The notes beneath the pieces were generated by a model, which searched no databases, was not told the DNA's origin, and saw nothing but the letters and a program-made list of their open reading frames with translations. From the NCBI RefSeq assembly GCF_900009265.2, contig NZ_LR734998.1:16241-80240 (forward strand): DNA of 64,000 nucleotides. Reading direction: 5' to 3'. Source of the stretch: Planktothrix paucivesiculata PCC 9631 (lineage in GTDB: Bacteria > Cyanobacteriota > Cyanobacteriia > Cyanobacteriales > Microcoleaceae). This document shows positions 1 through 8,961 of the stretch, piece by piece (the first letter of the stretch is position 1; each line of letters starts with the position of its first letter). Position numbers and translations under genes: made by a program.

Positions 1-1761
1 GCCGGACTGTACGCGCCATAAACCCGCATAAATACCTGGTGCTTCTAAGAGGTTTTCATGGGTTCCTGATTCGACTAATTTTCCCTGTTCCATCACATAA
101 ATACAGTCGGCATTTCTAACCGTTGAAAGGCGGTGAGCGATCGCAATTGTTGTCCGATTTTTGGTAATCTTTTCTAAAGATCTTTGAATGGCGGCTTCGG
201 TTTCATTATCGACGGCCGATGTCGCTTCATCTAAGATTAAGATGGGGGGATTTTTTAAGACTGCCCGGGCGATCGCAATTCTTTGTCGCTGTCCGCCGGA
301 TAATTTCTGACCCCGTTCTCCTACAATTGTCTCATATCTTTGGGGTAAATCCTGAATAAATTCATCGGCTTCGGCGATTTTTGCCGCTTCAATAATATCA
401 GTTAAGGACGCATCAAAGGTTCCATAGGAAATATTTTCGGCAACGGTTCCATGAAACAGAAACACATCTTGACTGACTAAGCCAATCGCTTGTCGTAAAT
501 CCTCTAATTTCAAACGGTTTAATTCTATCCCATCTATAGTAATTACCCCGGCATTAATTTCATATAACCTCAATAATAGTTTTACTAAGGTACTTTTTCC
601 CGAACCCGTAGCACCGACAATGGCAATAGTTTGTCCGGCGGGAATTTTTAGGGATAAATCTTGAATAATCTGATTTCGATTTTGATAGGAAAAATAGACA
701 TTTTTTAACTCTATTTCTCCCCTGACTGAAGCCACGGGTAGGGCAATATCCCCGGTATGAATTTCTATGGGAGTATCTAATAAATTCATCACCCGGTTAA
801 TAGAAGCCATAGCCCGTTGATATTGATCAAAGGTATCTCCCAGGCGGGTTAAAGGCCATAATAACCGTTGGGTAATAAACACTAAAACGCTATAGGTTCC
901 CACGGCTAAAGCCCCAGAAGTGACTTGTAAACCACCTAATAATAAAGTTGCAATAAATCCAAATAAAATTAAACTTCTAATCACCGGAACGTATGCAGAA
1001 GATAGGGTAATTGCCCGACGATTACTTTGGCGATAGGCTTCACTATGTTCGGTAATTCTTTGGATTTCATACTGTTCGGCGGTAAAACTTTTAATAGTGG
1101 TAATACCGCCTAAATTATTAGCCAGTTGTCCATTCAGTAACCCAACTTTTTCCCGCACATCGGCATAACGGGGGGCGAGTAATTTCTGGAACCAAACCGA
1201 ACCCCAAACAATAAAAGGCATGGGTAACATTGCCCACCAAGCAACAGTTGGGGCTAAAATAAAGAAGGCTGCTCCAATTACAATTACCGTTGTAATGACT
1301 TGGATAATTTCATTCGCTCCGATATCTAAAAACCTTTCTAACTGGTTAATATCATCATTTAAAATTGACATTAAATCGCCACTACTGCGTTCTTCAAAAT
1401 AGGCTAATTCTAAGTTTTGTAAATGTCCATAGGCATCTAATCTGAGATTATGTTGCAAGGTTTGGGCTAAATTTCGCCACAACACTTTATAAGCATATTC
1501 AAAAACTGATTCTAAAGTCCAGATAATTAAGCTCAAAAACGATAACATTAACAATTGATTAAATGCCCCTTGAATTCCCCACTGGGACAGGAAGGAAACC
1601 TGGGGGTTAATGACAACATCAACGGCCCAGCCAATTAATACGGGCGGGGCTAAATCAAAGATTTTATTTAAAATTGAATAAACCGTTGCTAACCCAATCG
1701 TTTTTTGATAGGGACGAGCATACTGTAGAAGACGCTGTAACGGATGAGTTGTTTTAGACAT
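1..1761 (-). CDS. ABC exporter (MsbA/HlyB type, fused TMD-NBD), C-terminus cut by window edge
   Basis: This is a half-transporter with the membrane domain followed by the ATPase, as in lipid, peptide or drug exporters that act as homodimers in the inner membrane. The start is the ATG at 1761 (MSKTTHPLQRLLQYARPY). About 587 residues are present and the frame is still open at base 1. Residues about 20-300 hold the hydrophobic segments of the exporter fold. The ATPase domain shows Walker A GATGSGKST (near 600-620), the signature LSGGQRQRIAIARA (near 270-305), Walker B ILILDEATSAVD and the H-loop histidine in IAIAHRLSTVRNAD. The last codons read LWRVQSG, where such proteins normally end, so only a few residues are probably missing. 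The substrate cannot be told from sequence. Confidence 0.93.
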   Translation of the reverse strand, partial: MSKTTHPLQRLLQYARPYQKTIGLATVYSILNKIFDLAPPVLIGWAVDVVINPQVSFLSQWGIQGAFNQLLMLSFLSLIIWTLESVFEYAYKVLWRNLAQTLQHNLRLDAYGHLQNLELAYFEERSSGDLMSILNDDINQLERFLDIGANEIIQVITTVIVIGAAFFILAPTVAWWAMLPMPFIVWGSVWFQKLLAPRYADVREKVGLLNGQLANNLGGITTIKSFTAEQYEIQRITEHSEAYRQSNRRAITLSSAYVPVIRSLILFGFIATLLLGGLQVTSGALAVGTYSVLVFITQRLLWPLTRLGDTFDQYQRAMASINRVMNLLDTPIEIHTGDIALPVASVRGEIELKNVYFSYQNRNQIIQDLSLKIPAGQTIAIVGATGSGKSTLVKLLLRLYEINAGVITIDGIELNRLKLEDLRQAIGLVSQDVFLFHGTVAENISYGTFDASLTDIIEAAKIAEADEFIQDLPQRYETIVGERGQKLSGGQRQRIAIARAVLKNPPILILDEATSAVDNETEAAIQRSLEKITKNRTTIAIAHRLSTVRNADCIYVMEQGKLVESGTHENLLEAPGIYAGLWRVQSG

Positions 1762-2040
1762 TGCAATTATTAAAAAATAGACTGTTGAAACATGAATCCT
1801 TTAGGACTTAAGCAACTAGCATAATAGCTAAGAAGAGGGCGATGTTTCCTCAGCCCTACTGATTTAATAGAAATTAACGATGAGTTTCCTCTAATTCTGT
1901 ACCCAGTATTCCCTAATATTTTCCCACAATAAACGGGGTATTAATTTTTCTGGCGCAATTTAGCTAAATTGGTTAAAGTATAATTAATTTATAGTTAGTC
2001 AAATATTTATATTTCTTAAGAGATTATATCAGGTCAATGC

Positions 2041-2199
2041 TTATGGTAGCATAAAAAAATAGCAGGTTATTGAATAACCAATAATTGTTATCAACTTTTT
2101 CATTAATTTTGGCTTTAGCTGACGAGCATATTTAGCCCCCATGTAACCCCCCATCATTGTTCCCGCCATCATGACTAATCCTTGCTGGCAAGCCAACAA
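2041..2199 (-). pseudogene. C-terminal remnant of a TauE/SafE (TSUP) permease
   Basis: The frame ending at 2041 encodes about 50 residues that look like the last two helices of a sulfite-exporter TauE/SafE family permease. Key parts are GTMMGGYMGAKYARQLKP, with the family's glycine-rich GGYxGA turn and Ala-Arg-X-Leu-X-Pro, followed by a final hydrophobic helix ending CYFFMLP. Members are normally about 250 residues, so most of the gene is missing. The open frame extends upstream to an ATG at 2259, but that part is low-complexity and runs into the inverted repeat at 2245-2306, which probably marks where the gene was cut. The assignment rests on a short segment. Confidence 0.5.
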
Positions 2200-2244
2200 T
2201 TTGCTCCATTTTGGTGTTAATCCTGAGAGAATGCTAAATTTAGA

Positions 2245-2306
2245 GATTCTTCGTTTCACTCAGAATGACAAATCTCCTCCTGTCATGCTGAATGAAATGA
2301 AGCATC
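2245..2306. repeat. Imperfect inverted repeat (MITE/REP-like hairpin)
   Basis: The arm at 2245-2270 (ending CACTCAGAATGACA) pairs with 2281-2306 (starting TGTCATGCTGAATGAA) around a 10-base loop, with about four in five bases matching. It lies between the TauE/SafE remnant and the ATP-grasp gene. The sequence style is that of short interspersed palindromes in cyanobacterial genomes; copy number elsewhere is unknown. Confidence 0.6.
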
Positions 2307-2360
2307 TGAGAGAATATTAAATGTTGTTTACGGAATGATTCTGTTTCGGGATTTCAAGCG

Positions 2361-3638
2361 TTAAGCTCCAGGTGAAATAACTTTTACATCCAAAAGATCG
2401 GCGATCTCCTCAAGAATATCTCCAATGTCTTGCGTTTGCTCACATTGGGCAACAACATATCCAAGGACATAGCTGTTAAACTTTTCAGCAGGTAAATAAA
2501 CCTGATCTCCAACGTAACGTAATTGAGCAAATTCTCGAAAACAGGGATGGGTTTTAATTGCATCAATGCCATTAATAGAAGAAATACATCCCGGTTGGGG
2601 TGGAAGTAACGCTCTTAACCCCGATCTAAAAATGGTATCCTGATAATACTCATCTTTTGTAAAGGGATTCTGTCCTTGAATTACTTGCATGATGCAATCG
2701 TAGGGATTTAAGGCAGGATTGGAAAGCGGAATCAGATGAGAGTTAATACATTCACCCCCTAACCTACCGCCAATCTCTAAAATTTTAGGTTGACTGTTAA
2801 CAACCATTATGTCAATGTGAAAGCCACACCAATTAATCCCGGTCAAGGGAATAGCCTGTTTTGCCATCTTAACAATCTTGTGTTGAATTTCTGTTGTTAA
2901 TAAAGATGGCGTAATATTTTGATACTGAATTGGAAGTGTCAAGTCGTTTTCTTTATCAACAATTGAAAGGATAATCGGCTGACTATTAACAACCATACCC
3001 GCAACTGAGTGTTCACTCCCAATCAGTTCTTGTTCAACAATAAACTCATGTTGATAAAAGCCATAAGTGGGATCATTTTCAGGTCGGACTGTTCGATAAA
3101 AGTTAGCAATCTGTTGTTCGGCTTCTTCAGCAGAACGAATTTTAAAAATCCCCCGTCCAAAAGAAGAACCTGGCGGTTTTAAGACACAGGGAAAACCAAC
3201 TTTTTCAATAGCCTGACCGATGTTATTTTTATCATTGACAATGGCAAAAATTGGGTTTGCTTCAGGGAGATATTGCTCAAGAATGCGACGGGTATTCGCT
3301 TTATTACGAACATTATGGGCTAGATCTGGGGATGTGCCTGGAAGACCCAAAGCGGCTGACAATCTCGATACCAAAGCAACAATCGGATCAGTCCATCCGA
3401 TCACCCCTGCGATTTGAAGATCATGCTGTTTAATATAAGCCAAAATGTCGTTAAATGCTTGATCCTCATCCGTGAGGGGCGTTTGAATCAGATGGGTTAA
3501 CCCATAAGCGTCATATTCTGCAATGGAGGTATCTGCTAGAAAAATATCCAGTCCATTGTTACGAGCCGCATTAATTTCTGCATCCCTCTCCAAACTGACA
3601 GAGCGGGTTCCAATATAGAGAATGTATTTTTGAGCCAT
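2361..3638 (-). CDS. ATP-grasp carboxylate-amine ligase, L-amino-acid-ligase-like
   Basis: This is an ATP-grasp enzyme of about 425 residues. The family joins a carboxylate, through an acyl phosphate, to an amine. Visible parts are an N-terminal Rossmann-like pre-grasp domain (YILYIGTRSVSLERDAEIN), the central grasp with VLKPPGSSFGRGIF as glycine-rich ATP loop, and the metal/ATP segment KILEIGGRLGGECINSH. A C-terminal domain containing LRALLPPQPGCISSINGIDA resembles the LAL_C2 domain of L-amino-acid ligases. I chose ATG 3638 rather than the in-frame ATG at 3653, because 3641 onward is insertion-sequence DNA and the extra residues MTTYL come from the IS end. The IS sits two bases upstream of the start, so the native ribosome-binding site and promoter have been displaced and expression is doubtful. 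The substrate is unknown. Confidence 0.8.
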   Translation of the reverse strand: MAQKYILYIGTRSVSLERDAEINAARNNGLDIFLADTSIAEYDAYGLTHLIQTPLTDEDQAFNDILAYIKQHDLQIAGVIGWTDPIVALVSRLSAALGLPGTSPDLAHNVRNKANTRRILEQYLPEANPIFAIVNDKNNIGQAIEKVGFPCVLKPPGSSFGRGIFKIRSAEEAEQQIANFYRTVRPENDPTYGFYQHEFIVEQELIGSEHSVAGMVVNSQPIILSIVDKENDLTLPIQYQNITPSLLTTEIQHKIVKMAKQAIPLTGINWCGFHIDIMVVNSQPKILEIGGRLGGECINSHLIPLSNPALNPYDCIMQVIQGQNPFTKDEYYQDTIFRSGLRALLPPQPGCISSINGIDAIKTHPCFREFAQLRYVGDQVYLPAEKFNSYVLGYVVAQCEQTQDIGDILEEIADLLDVKVISPGA

Positions 3639-3640
3639 TA

Positions 3641-4588
3641 AGTAGGTGGTCATAAATAGAGTTAAAATAAGAAATGAAGAAATATCAGAGGAATAGTCAT
3701 GCCACTGAGGTTAAGAATTCAACTAACAGAAGAAGAAAAACAAGAGCTACTAACTCTGTATCAGCAAGAGAAAGTTCCGAAAAGAACAAGGCAGAGAATA
3801 GATATATTAATGTTTAGTGATGGAGCGCACTAAGCGCAGAAAGAATTAGAAAAATCTTAAAAAAAAAAGACTGGCGCTGGAAAAGAACAAAAGCCAGTTT
3901 AAAGAAAAAACAGAATCCCGAAAAAACAGCGAGCAAGAAAAGAGATTTGGAGACGTTAAAGCGTTATGAAGAAGAGGGTTTGGTCAGATTAAAATATTTA
4001 GATGAGGCAGGTTTTTGTTTATGGAGTCCTGTGAGTTACACCTATGTAAAAAAGGGGAAGCAGAAACAAATAAACCAGACGAAAAAGCGAGGAAAAAGAT
4101 TGAATGTAATTGGAGTATTAGAAAAAGGAAAAAGTTTTGAGTACGGTTTAAGTTTGTCAGGAATTACAAGTGAGAATTACATAAAATTTATAGATTGGCA
4201 AGCGGAAAAAGCTGAAAAGCATTTTCAAAATACTCGACAAATTACCGTACTGATTCAAGATAACTACAGTGTCCATAAAAGTCAAAAAATACAAGAAAAA
4301 GAAAGGGAGTGGCAAGACAAAAAATTAGAATTTTTCTTCCTGTCTGCTTATAGCCCTGAATTGAATGAAATCGAACCAGAATGGCATCAATTAAAAACTC
4401 ATGAACTGGCGGGAAGAATGTTTGAAGATGAATATGATTTGAGCCAAGCTGTGATTCAAGCCATTGAAGATAGAAACGAAAGAAATGATTGTACCTGCGA
4501 TCGCTTGCGATTTAATTCCCTGAGTAACTCTCAAGAATTATCCTAAACAATCTTTTTCTATTATTGACTTTATTTATGACCACCTACT
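3641..4588 (+). mobile_element. IS630-type element, internally deleted copy
   Basis: Terminal inverted repeats AGTAGGTGGTCATAAATA (3641) and its complement ending at 4588 are flanked by TA at 3639-3640 and 4589-4590, the target duplication of IS630/Tc1-mariner elements. The length is 948 bp. The intact copy at 47391-48573 is 1183 bp, and the 235-bp difference is one internal deletion whose junction lies near 3826. It is inserted between two leftward genes. Confidence 0.9.
3699..4546 (+). pseudogene. IS630-family transposase, frameshifted by a 235-bp deletion
   Basis: The sequence matches the intact transposase at 47433-48515 from the ATG at 3699 to the stop at 4546, but lacks 235 bp (equivalent to 48154-48388 of the intact copy). 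That removes most of the N-terminal helix-turn-helix region and shifts the frame. An open frame resumes from about 3947 and still carries the whole DDE catalytic part: [23 protein letters not shown] and [12 protein letters not shown]. Without the DNA-binding domain it is unlikely to transpose itself, though its ends could be used by the intact copy's enzyme. Confidence 0.88.
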
Positions 4589-5345
4589 TACTAGCCAGAA
4601 GTTGGCTTCCAGAACCTAGAAAACAATGGCTTTGCTTGAGGTTGACTTCTAAGATTGATAAGCGTTTTGCCAATTCTAATGGCAGATGTAGGGGGTCAAC
4701 GGTGCGGTTAATTTCTTCTATTATTGTTTGATTACTGTCTTTGAGCGCAAAGACGCAAAGGGCTGCAATCAAATAACGTTCTTCATTGCTGAGATCTGCC
4801 CAATCTAAACTAGATTCACTCACTTGTATTTTTTGCAAAATTGCGCTCAGTTCACCTTTGCGCTCAGAGCGCTCGCCTCCCCGTTCAACAATTGCTTTTC
4901 CACCCAGACCCAGAATAAAATCAGTTGCCGTAATGGATTTAATCAGAATCTGCAAATATAGGAATCCCTTGAGCAAAAACTCACCGCCTTCATCCTGAAC
5001 TGATATTTGCGGTTTCGTAGCGAAGTCCTTACAGATATTATGAATTGCGATCGCAAGCTCTTGGGTTCGCAGCTTGTCAGGGGTGTTATACCGTCGTACC
5101 GAGTCAAGAACAGATCGAGCCGGATCGTACTGAACTTCTGAGGATTCCCAAATGTTAGGAACTCCATACAATAGAGATGAACTTTGAGTCATACCTCGAT
5201 AAGCACTCAGCAATTCTGGAGGCAGTTGATCAGTTAATATTTCATTGCTCAGATTTGCCTCGTTGGGATCGGCTCGGTGTTGGTTCGCTCCCTGTAAGTC
5301 ATTTTCAGCAGTTCTGGGACTTTTGAGATCAGTGGTTGTTTGCAT
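4584..5345 (-). CDS. Unknown protein, C-terminus altered by an IS insertion
   Basis: I do not recognise this 253-residue protein. The start is ATG 5345 with AAAGGA about eight bases upstream. The first 45 residues are polar and probably disordered. The middle is mostly helical (DSVRRYNTPDKLRTQELAIA), followed by a hydrophobic LYLQILIKSITATDFILGLG stretch. The last codons (Ser-Lys-stop) and the stop itself are made by the IS end at 4584-4588, so the original C-terminus is lost; before insertion the frame would have run about 20 codons into the ATP-grasp gene. This suggests the two genes once formed a coupled operon. Repeat-like stretches near 4745 and 4855 are inside the frame. No signal peptide is seen. 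Confidence 0.65.
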   Translation of the reverse strand: MQTTTDLKSPRTAENDLQGANQHRADPNEANLSNEILTDQLPPELLSAYRGMTQSSSLLYGVPNIWESSEVQYDPARSVLDSVRRYNTPDKLRTQELAIAIHNICKDFATKPQISVQDEGGEFLLKGFLYLQILIKSITATDFILGLGGKAIVERGGERSERKGELSAILQKIQVSESSLDWADLSNEERYLIAALCVFALKDSNQTIIEEINRTVDPLHLPLELAKRLSILEVNLKQSHCFLGSGSQLLASK

Positions 5346-5493
5346 CGTTTTATCCTTTATTTTTTTATCGTTCTGGTGGATAGTTGATGATCAAGCCAAA
5401 AAGTTTTGGCGAATAGTGTAAGTAAATTATTTAATTATACGAATGAGGGATTTTTAAAATTAAAATCAATGTTAATTTTTATATGAGCTTTCA

Positions 5494-5544
5494 GACGAGG
5501 GGCATCAAATAATCCTTCTTTTTCTTGATTTATGACCACCTACT
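5494..5544. mobile_element. IS630-type solo fragment (internal piece joined to one terminal repeat)
   Basis: Bases 5494-5532 match the interior of the intact IS (about 48277-48313, one mismatch). They are joined directly to the terminal TGACCACCTACT ending at 5544, followed by TA. The joint shares ATTTAT with both sides, which suggests a microhomology-mediated deletion. No matching left end is seen nearby. It lies just beyond the sbtB terminator, at the edge of the sbtAB segment. Confidence 0.75.
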
Positions 5545-5563
5545 TAGTCTGCGGAATATAGTT

Positions 5564-5592
5564 AAAAAGCCGGGGCCATGCCCCGGCTTTTT
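5564..5592 (-). terminator. Intrinsic terminator of sbtAB (bidirectional)
   Basis: A perfect hairpin has 13-base arms (AAAAAGCCGGGGC and its complement) around a 3-base loop, with an A tract on one side and T tract on the other. It starts 20 bp beyond the sbtB stop. The GC-rich stem matches the composition of the sbtAB cassette. Confidence 0.92.
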
Positions 5593-5611
5593 AGATCTGC
5601 GTTGTCTCTAT

Positions 5612-6040
<429 letters not shown>

Positions 6041-7171
6041 TTAGCCGCCACCTATCGCCTGGGCGAGCCCAAGGAAGAGCGGTATACACAAGCCGATCGC
6101 AACGGGTGTACCGATGGCTGTGGATGCGCCGATGTAGGCGGAGGGATTGGCCGACGGAATCCCGGCTCGCAACGTGGGTGGGCCTGAGATATCTGAACTC
6201 GAAGCCGCGATTACGGCCAGGATCACAACACCGCCTAGGCTGAATCCCGTGGCGTAGTGGGCAATCATGCCGAGACCGAAGGCGATGAACCCATGCACCA
6301 GGGGTGCGACTACACTATAAACAACGTACCACTGGGCTACCTTACGCAGTTCGCCAATCCTTGACCAAGCCTCCATACCCATGACCAGCATCAAGATCGA
6401 AAGCAAGCCACGGAAGAGGGGATCGTAGAAGCTTTTATAGACACTTTCCGGCTGGGTCAACAGGCCAAGAGCAATGCCGAGCAACATTGCCGATAGGGCA
6501 GGCCCCTGAAGGCTTTCCTGTATGATCGGCCATATTTTGACCCGATTATCCTCAGACTGCTGATTGCTGAGATACTCTTGCCGGGTGCCGGGATAATCTT
6601 GCTGATCGGGATAATTACCTGCCGCCACGGGCTGCTTGCTGAGATACTCCTGCTTGCTGAGAGACTGGCCTGCTGCACTAACCTTCTTCTTGTTGAGATA
6701 AATGTTTGCCACCACAATCGCCGTTACGAGCGCTGGGATATCCATGAAGGGATAGAGTGCCGCAGCCCATGCCTCGTATTGGATGTTTTGTTCTTCCAGT
6801 AGCGTCAGGGCGGCAGCCATGGTAGAGCCACTCACAGCACCAAATAATCCCCCGGTCGCAATCGCATCTACGGTTTTGACCTTCGGCAGATTGGCCAAAG
6901 TATAGCGTGCGATGAATACAACAAGAACCCCTACTGCTATAGCAAACGCTGCGGGTAAAATCATCTCCGTCAGGTTGGAATTGCGGATCGCCTGACCACC
7001 GGTCAGACCAATTTTCATGAGCAACATGAAGACGATGATCTGACAAATCGCCTCTGGAATTACCAATTCGCTACCGAGAGCGGCAATGACCATACCACCA
7101 ATCAAAAACCCCAGTGTCGGGGACTGCAACTGCTTAACGAAGTCCATTAAAAACAATGACCAAAAATCCAC
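6041..7171 (-). CDS. sbtA: SbtA, sodium-dependent bicarbonate transporter
   Basis: SbtA is a high-affinity Na+/HCO3- symporter of the plasma membrane and part of the cyanobacterial CO2-concentrating mechanism. The 376-residue protein has the family's two five-helix halves and diagnostic segments LQSPTLGFLIGGMVIAALGS, LLMKIGLTGGQAIRNSNL and GLFGAVSGSTMAAALTLLEE. Between the halves is a polar cytosolic loop (about residues 165-215) with repeated QEYLS motifs, the usual variable region. The start is GTG at 7171, giving the expected MDFW N-terminus, with AAGGAGG seven bases upstream. It heads an sbtA-sbtB unit. No HIP1 octamer occurs in this stretch and its composition differs from the flanks, which suggests later acquisition. 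Confidence 0.96.
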   Translation of the reverse strand: MDFWSLFLMDFVKQLQSPTLGFLIGGMVIAALGSELVIPEAICQIIVFMLLMKIGLTGGQAIRNSNLTEMILPAAFAIAVGVLVVFIARYTLANLPKVKTVDAIATGGLFGAVSGSTMAAALTLLEEQNIQYEAWAAALYPFMDIPALVTAIVVANIYLNKKKVSAAGQSLSKQEYLSKQPVAAGNYPDQQDYPGTRQEYLSNQQSEDNRVKIWPIIQESLQGPALSAMLLGIALGLLTQPESVYKSFYDPLFRGLLSILMLVMGMEAWSRIGELRKVAQWYVVYSVVAPLVHGFIAFGLGMIAHYATGFSLGGVVILAVIAASSSDISGPPTLRAGIPSANPSAYIGASTAIGTPVAIGLCIPLFLGLAQAIGGG

Positions 7172-7521
7172 GAATACCTCCTTCCGCCTCCTCTAACGAA
7201 GAGCAATTATTGTGATCAGTGAGCTTTAAGAAGTAAGGGTGCAGCGCTTCAACCCTATAGCACAGGTGTTACGCGAACACTTGTCGGCAGGGGGTTCAGA
7301 GATAGACGCTCTCCGAATGGGGCTGGAAGGTGTCGCTGTCCCTCAACAACTTCTATAGGTTAAGATCTATCAAGATCCAAAATTCCATGTATTTAAGTCT
7401 ATCCTTAAATGAGCACAAACTTGCGATCGCTTTACATGGATCTGCCAAATAAATTTCAAATTCAAATCAAATGCAGCATTTCAACGGTTTGTCGCAGCAG
7501 GGATGCAGATGATTCAATCCT
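7172..7521. other. 350-bp gene-free region upstream of sbtA
   Basis: The part next to sbtA (to about 7330) is GC-rich like the cassette, then composition drops to the local level. A HIP1 octamer lies at 7422-7429. This should hold the sbtAB promoter and any low-carbon regulator site, but I could not place a convincing promoter or LysR-type operator. No open frame with coding character is seen. Confidence 0.5.
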
Positions 7522-8961
7522 TTAGTTTACTTTCGTAATAATGCGATTTCTGCCTTTTTGTTTGGCTTCATATAAGGCTTCATCTGCCCGTTTAATTAAT
7601 ACTTGAATTGAGTTTTCTTTTGTTGGAATTAAAGTTGATATTCCTAAACTGAGGGTGAGCAAATCACTGACTTGGGATTGGGAGTGGGGAATATTTAACT
7701 CCCGAATGGCGGTCTGAATTTGTGTGGCTATTTGTAAGGCTTCGACTAGACGGGTTTGGGTCATAATCACCACAAATTCCTCCCCCCCATAACGGGCGAG
7801 TAGATTTCCGGGGGATTGAATCACTTGGTCGATGGCTTTAGCGACTTTTTTAAGACAATCATCTCCTTCTAAATGACCATAGGTATCGTTATAGGCTTTG
7901 AAATAATCTACATCACATAAAATCAAGGAAATCGGTTGTTTTTCCTGTTTATTTCTCAGCCATTCTTGATTTAAAAACTGCTCAAAACAATGACGGTTAG
8001 CAATTTGAGTTAACCCATCTAATCTAGCTAAACGAGATAGGTCTATTTCCATCTGTTTTCGTTCGGTAATATCTCGAATAGCTACAGAAAATCCATCCCC
8101 AAGTTTTACGGCAATAAAATGATACCAACCTTGATTATTTTTGCCTTTATAAAAAATATCCTCAATCAGAGGGACTCCAGTTTCTACTAAATTAACAAAT
8201 TTTTTAAATAGATTAATATCTATTTTTTTTAAGATTTTTTTTAAAATAATTTTACCCTGTAAATTATATCGATCTCGGCTCAAAATTTGGCCGATAATTG
8301 GATTAATCACTAAACAGCGAAAATCCATAATTTCTCCATTTGTGGGGTCTCGCACCGACTGAAAGGCGGCGATTCCATCCATGGAAGTATTTAAAACACT
8401 TTGAATTAAGGCGCGAGATTGATATAAAATTTCCTCGGTTTCTTTGCGTCGGATAATTTCTGCTTGTAATTCTTGTTCTTTAACTAAACGTTGTTGAATT
8501 TCGATTTTTAACCGATGTTCCTGGGCTTGGCGGTATTGAATTTCTGCCTGTAACTGGTTTTTCTGTCTTTGAATCGTAAACTGAGTTTTAATCCGGGCTA
8601 TGACTTCTTCGACTTGAAAGGGTTTACTAATATAATCCACCCCTCCTAATTCAAAGGCTTTAACTTTATCTAAAACTTCGTTTAAACCACTAATAAAAAT
8701 AATCGGAATTTCCTCAGTCTGAGGATCACTTTTGAGTTGTTGACAGACTTCATACCCATCCATATCCGGCATTTTGATATCCAATAAAATCAAATCCGGT
8801 GGAGCAGAATGTATGGCTCTTAATCCTGATGTTCCATTAATTGCTTGACGAATTTTATAGCCTTGGTGTTTAAGCATTTCGGATAAAACTTTTAAATTTT
8901 CAAGTTTATCATCTATAATTAAAATTCCACCGGAATATTGTTTTTTTTCTCTAATATTCAT
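7522..8961 (-). CDS. Receiver-PAS-GGDEF diguanylate cyclase
   Basis: This 479-residue response regulator should make c-di-GMP when phosphorylated. Order: receiver at about 12-130 with acidic pair IDD, phosphoacceptor Asp in LILLDIKMPDMDGYE and Lys in YISKPF; a coiled coil rich in Gln and Glu at about 135-190; a PAS-like sensor domain at about 190-305 (ending [15 protein letters not shown]); and a GGDEF domain with catalytic ARYGGEEFVVIM. The RxxD product-inhibition site usually found five residues before GGEEF is absent (SPGNLLARY), so feedback inhibition at that site is not expected. It overlaps the upstream kinase gene by 11 bp, which implies translational coupling and makes that hybrid kinase its likely partner. 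It is the last gene of the operon that starts near 14161. Confidence 0.93.
   Translation of the reverse strand: MNIREKKQYSGGILIIDDKLENLKVLSEMLKHQGYKIRQAINGTSGLRAIHSAPPDLILLDIKMPDMDGYEVCQQLKSDPQTEEIPIIFISGLNEVLDKVKAFELGGVDYISKPFQVEEVIARIKTQFTIQRQKNQLQAEIQYRQAQEHRLKIEIQQRLVKEQELQAEIIRRKETEEILYQSRALIQSVLNTSMDGIAAFQSVRDPTNGEIMDFRCLVINPIIGQILSRDRYNLQGKIILKKILKKIDINLFKKFVNLVETGVPLIEDIFYKGKNNQGWYHFIAVKLGDGFSVAIRDITERKQMEIDLSRLARLDGLTQIANRHCFEQFLNQEWLRNKQEKQPISLILCDVDYFKAYNDTYGHLEGDDCLKKVAKAIDQVIQSPGNLLARYGGEEFVVIMTQTRLVEALQIATQIQTAIRELNIPHSQSQVSDLLTLSLGISTLIPTKENSIQVLIKRADEALYEAKQKGRNRIITKVN

Noticed and set aside
3639-3653. ATG 3653 as the start of the ATP-grasp protein (adds MTTYL)
   Set aside because: These codons are the terminal repeat of the IS630-type element plus the TA duplication, so they are not native. 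I used ATG 3638.
7172-7521. LysR-type (NdhR/CmpR) operator upstream of sbtA
   Set aside because: I looked for paired half-sites but found none convincing enough to report a position.
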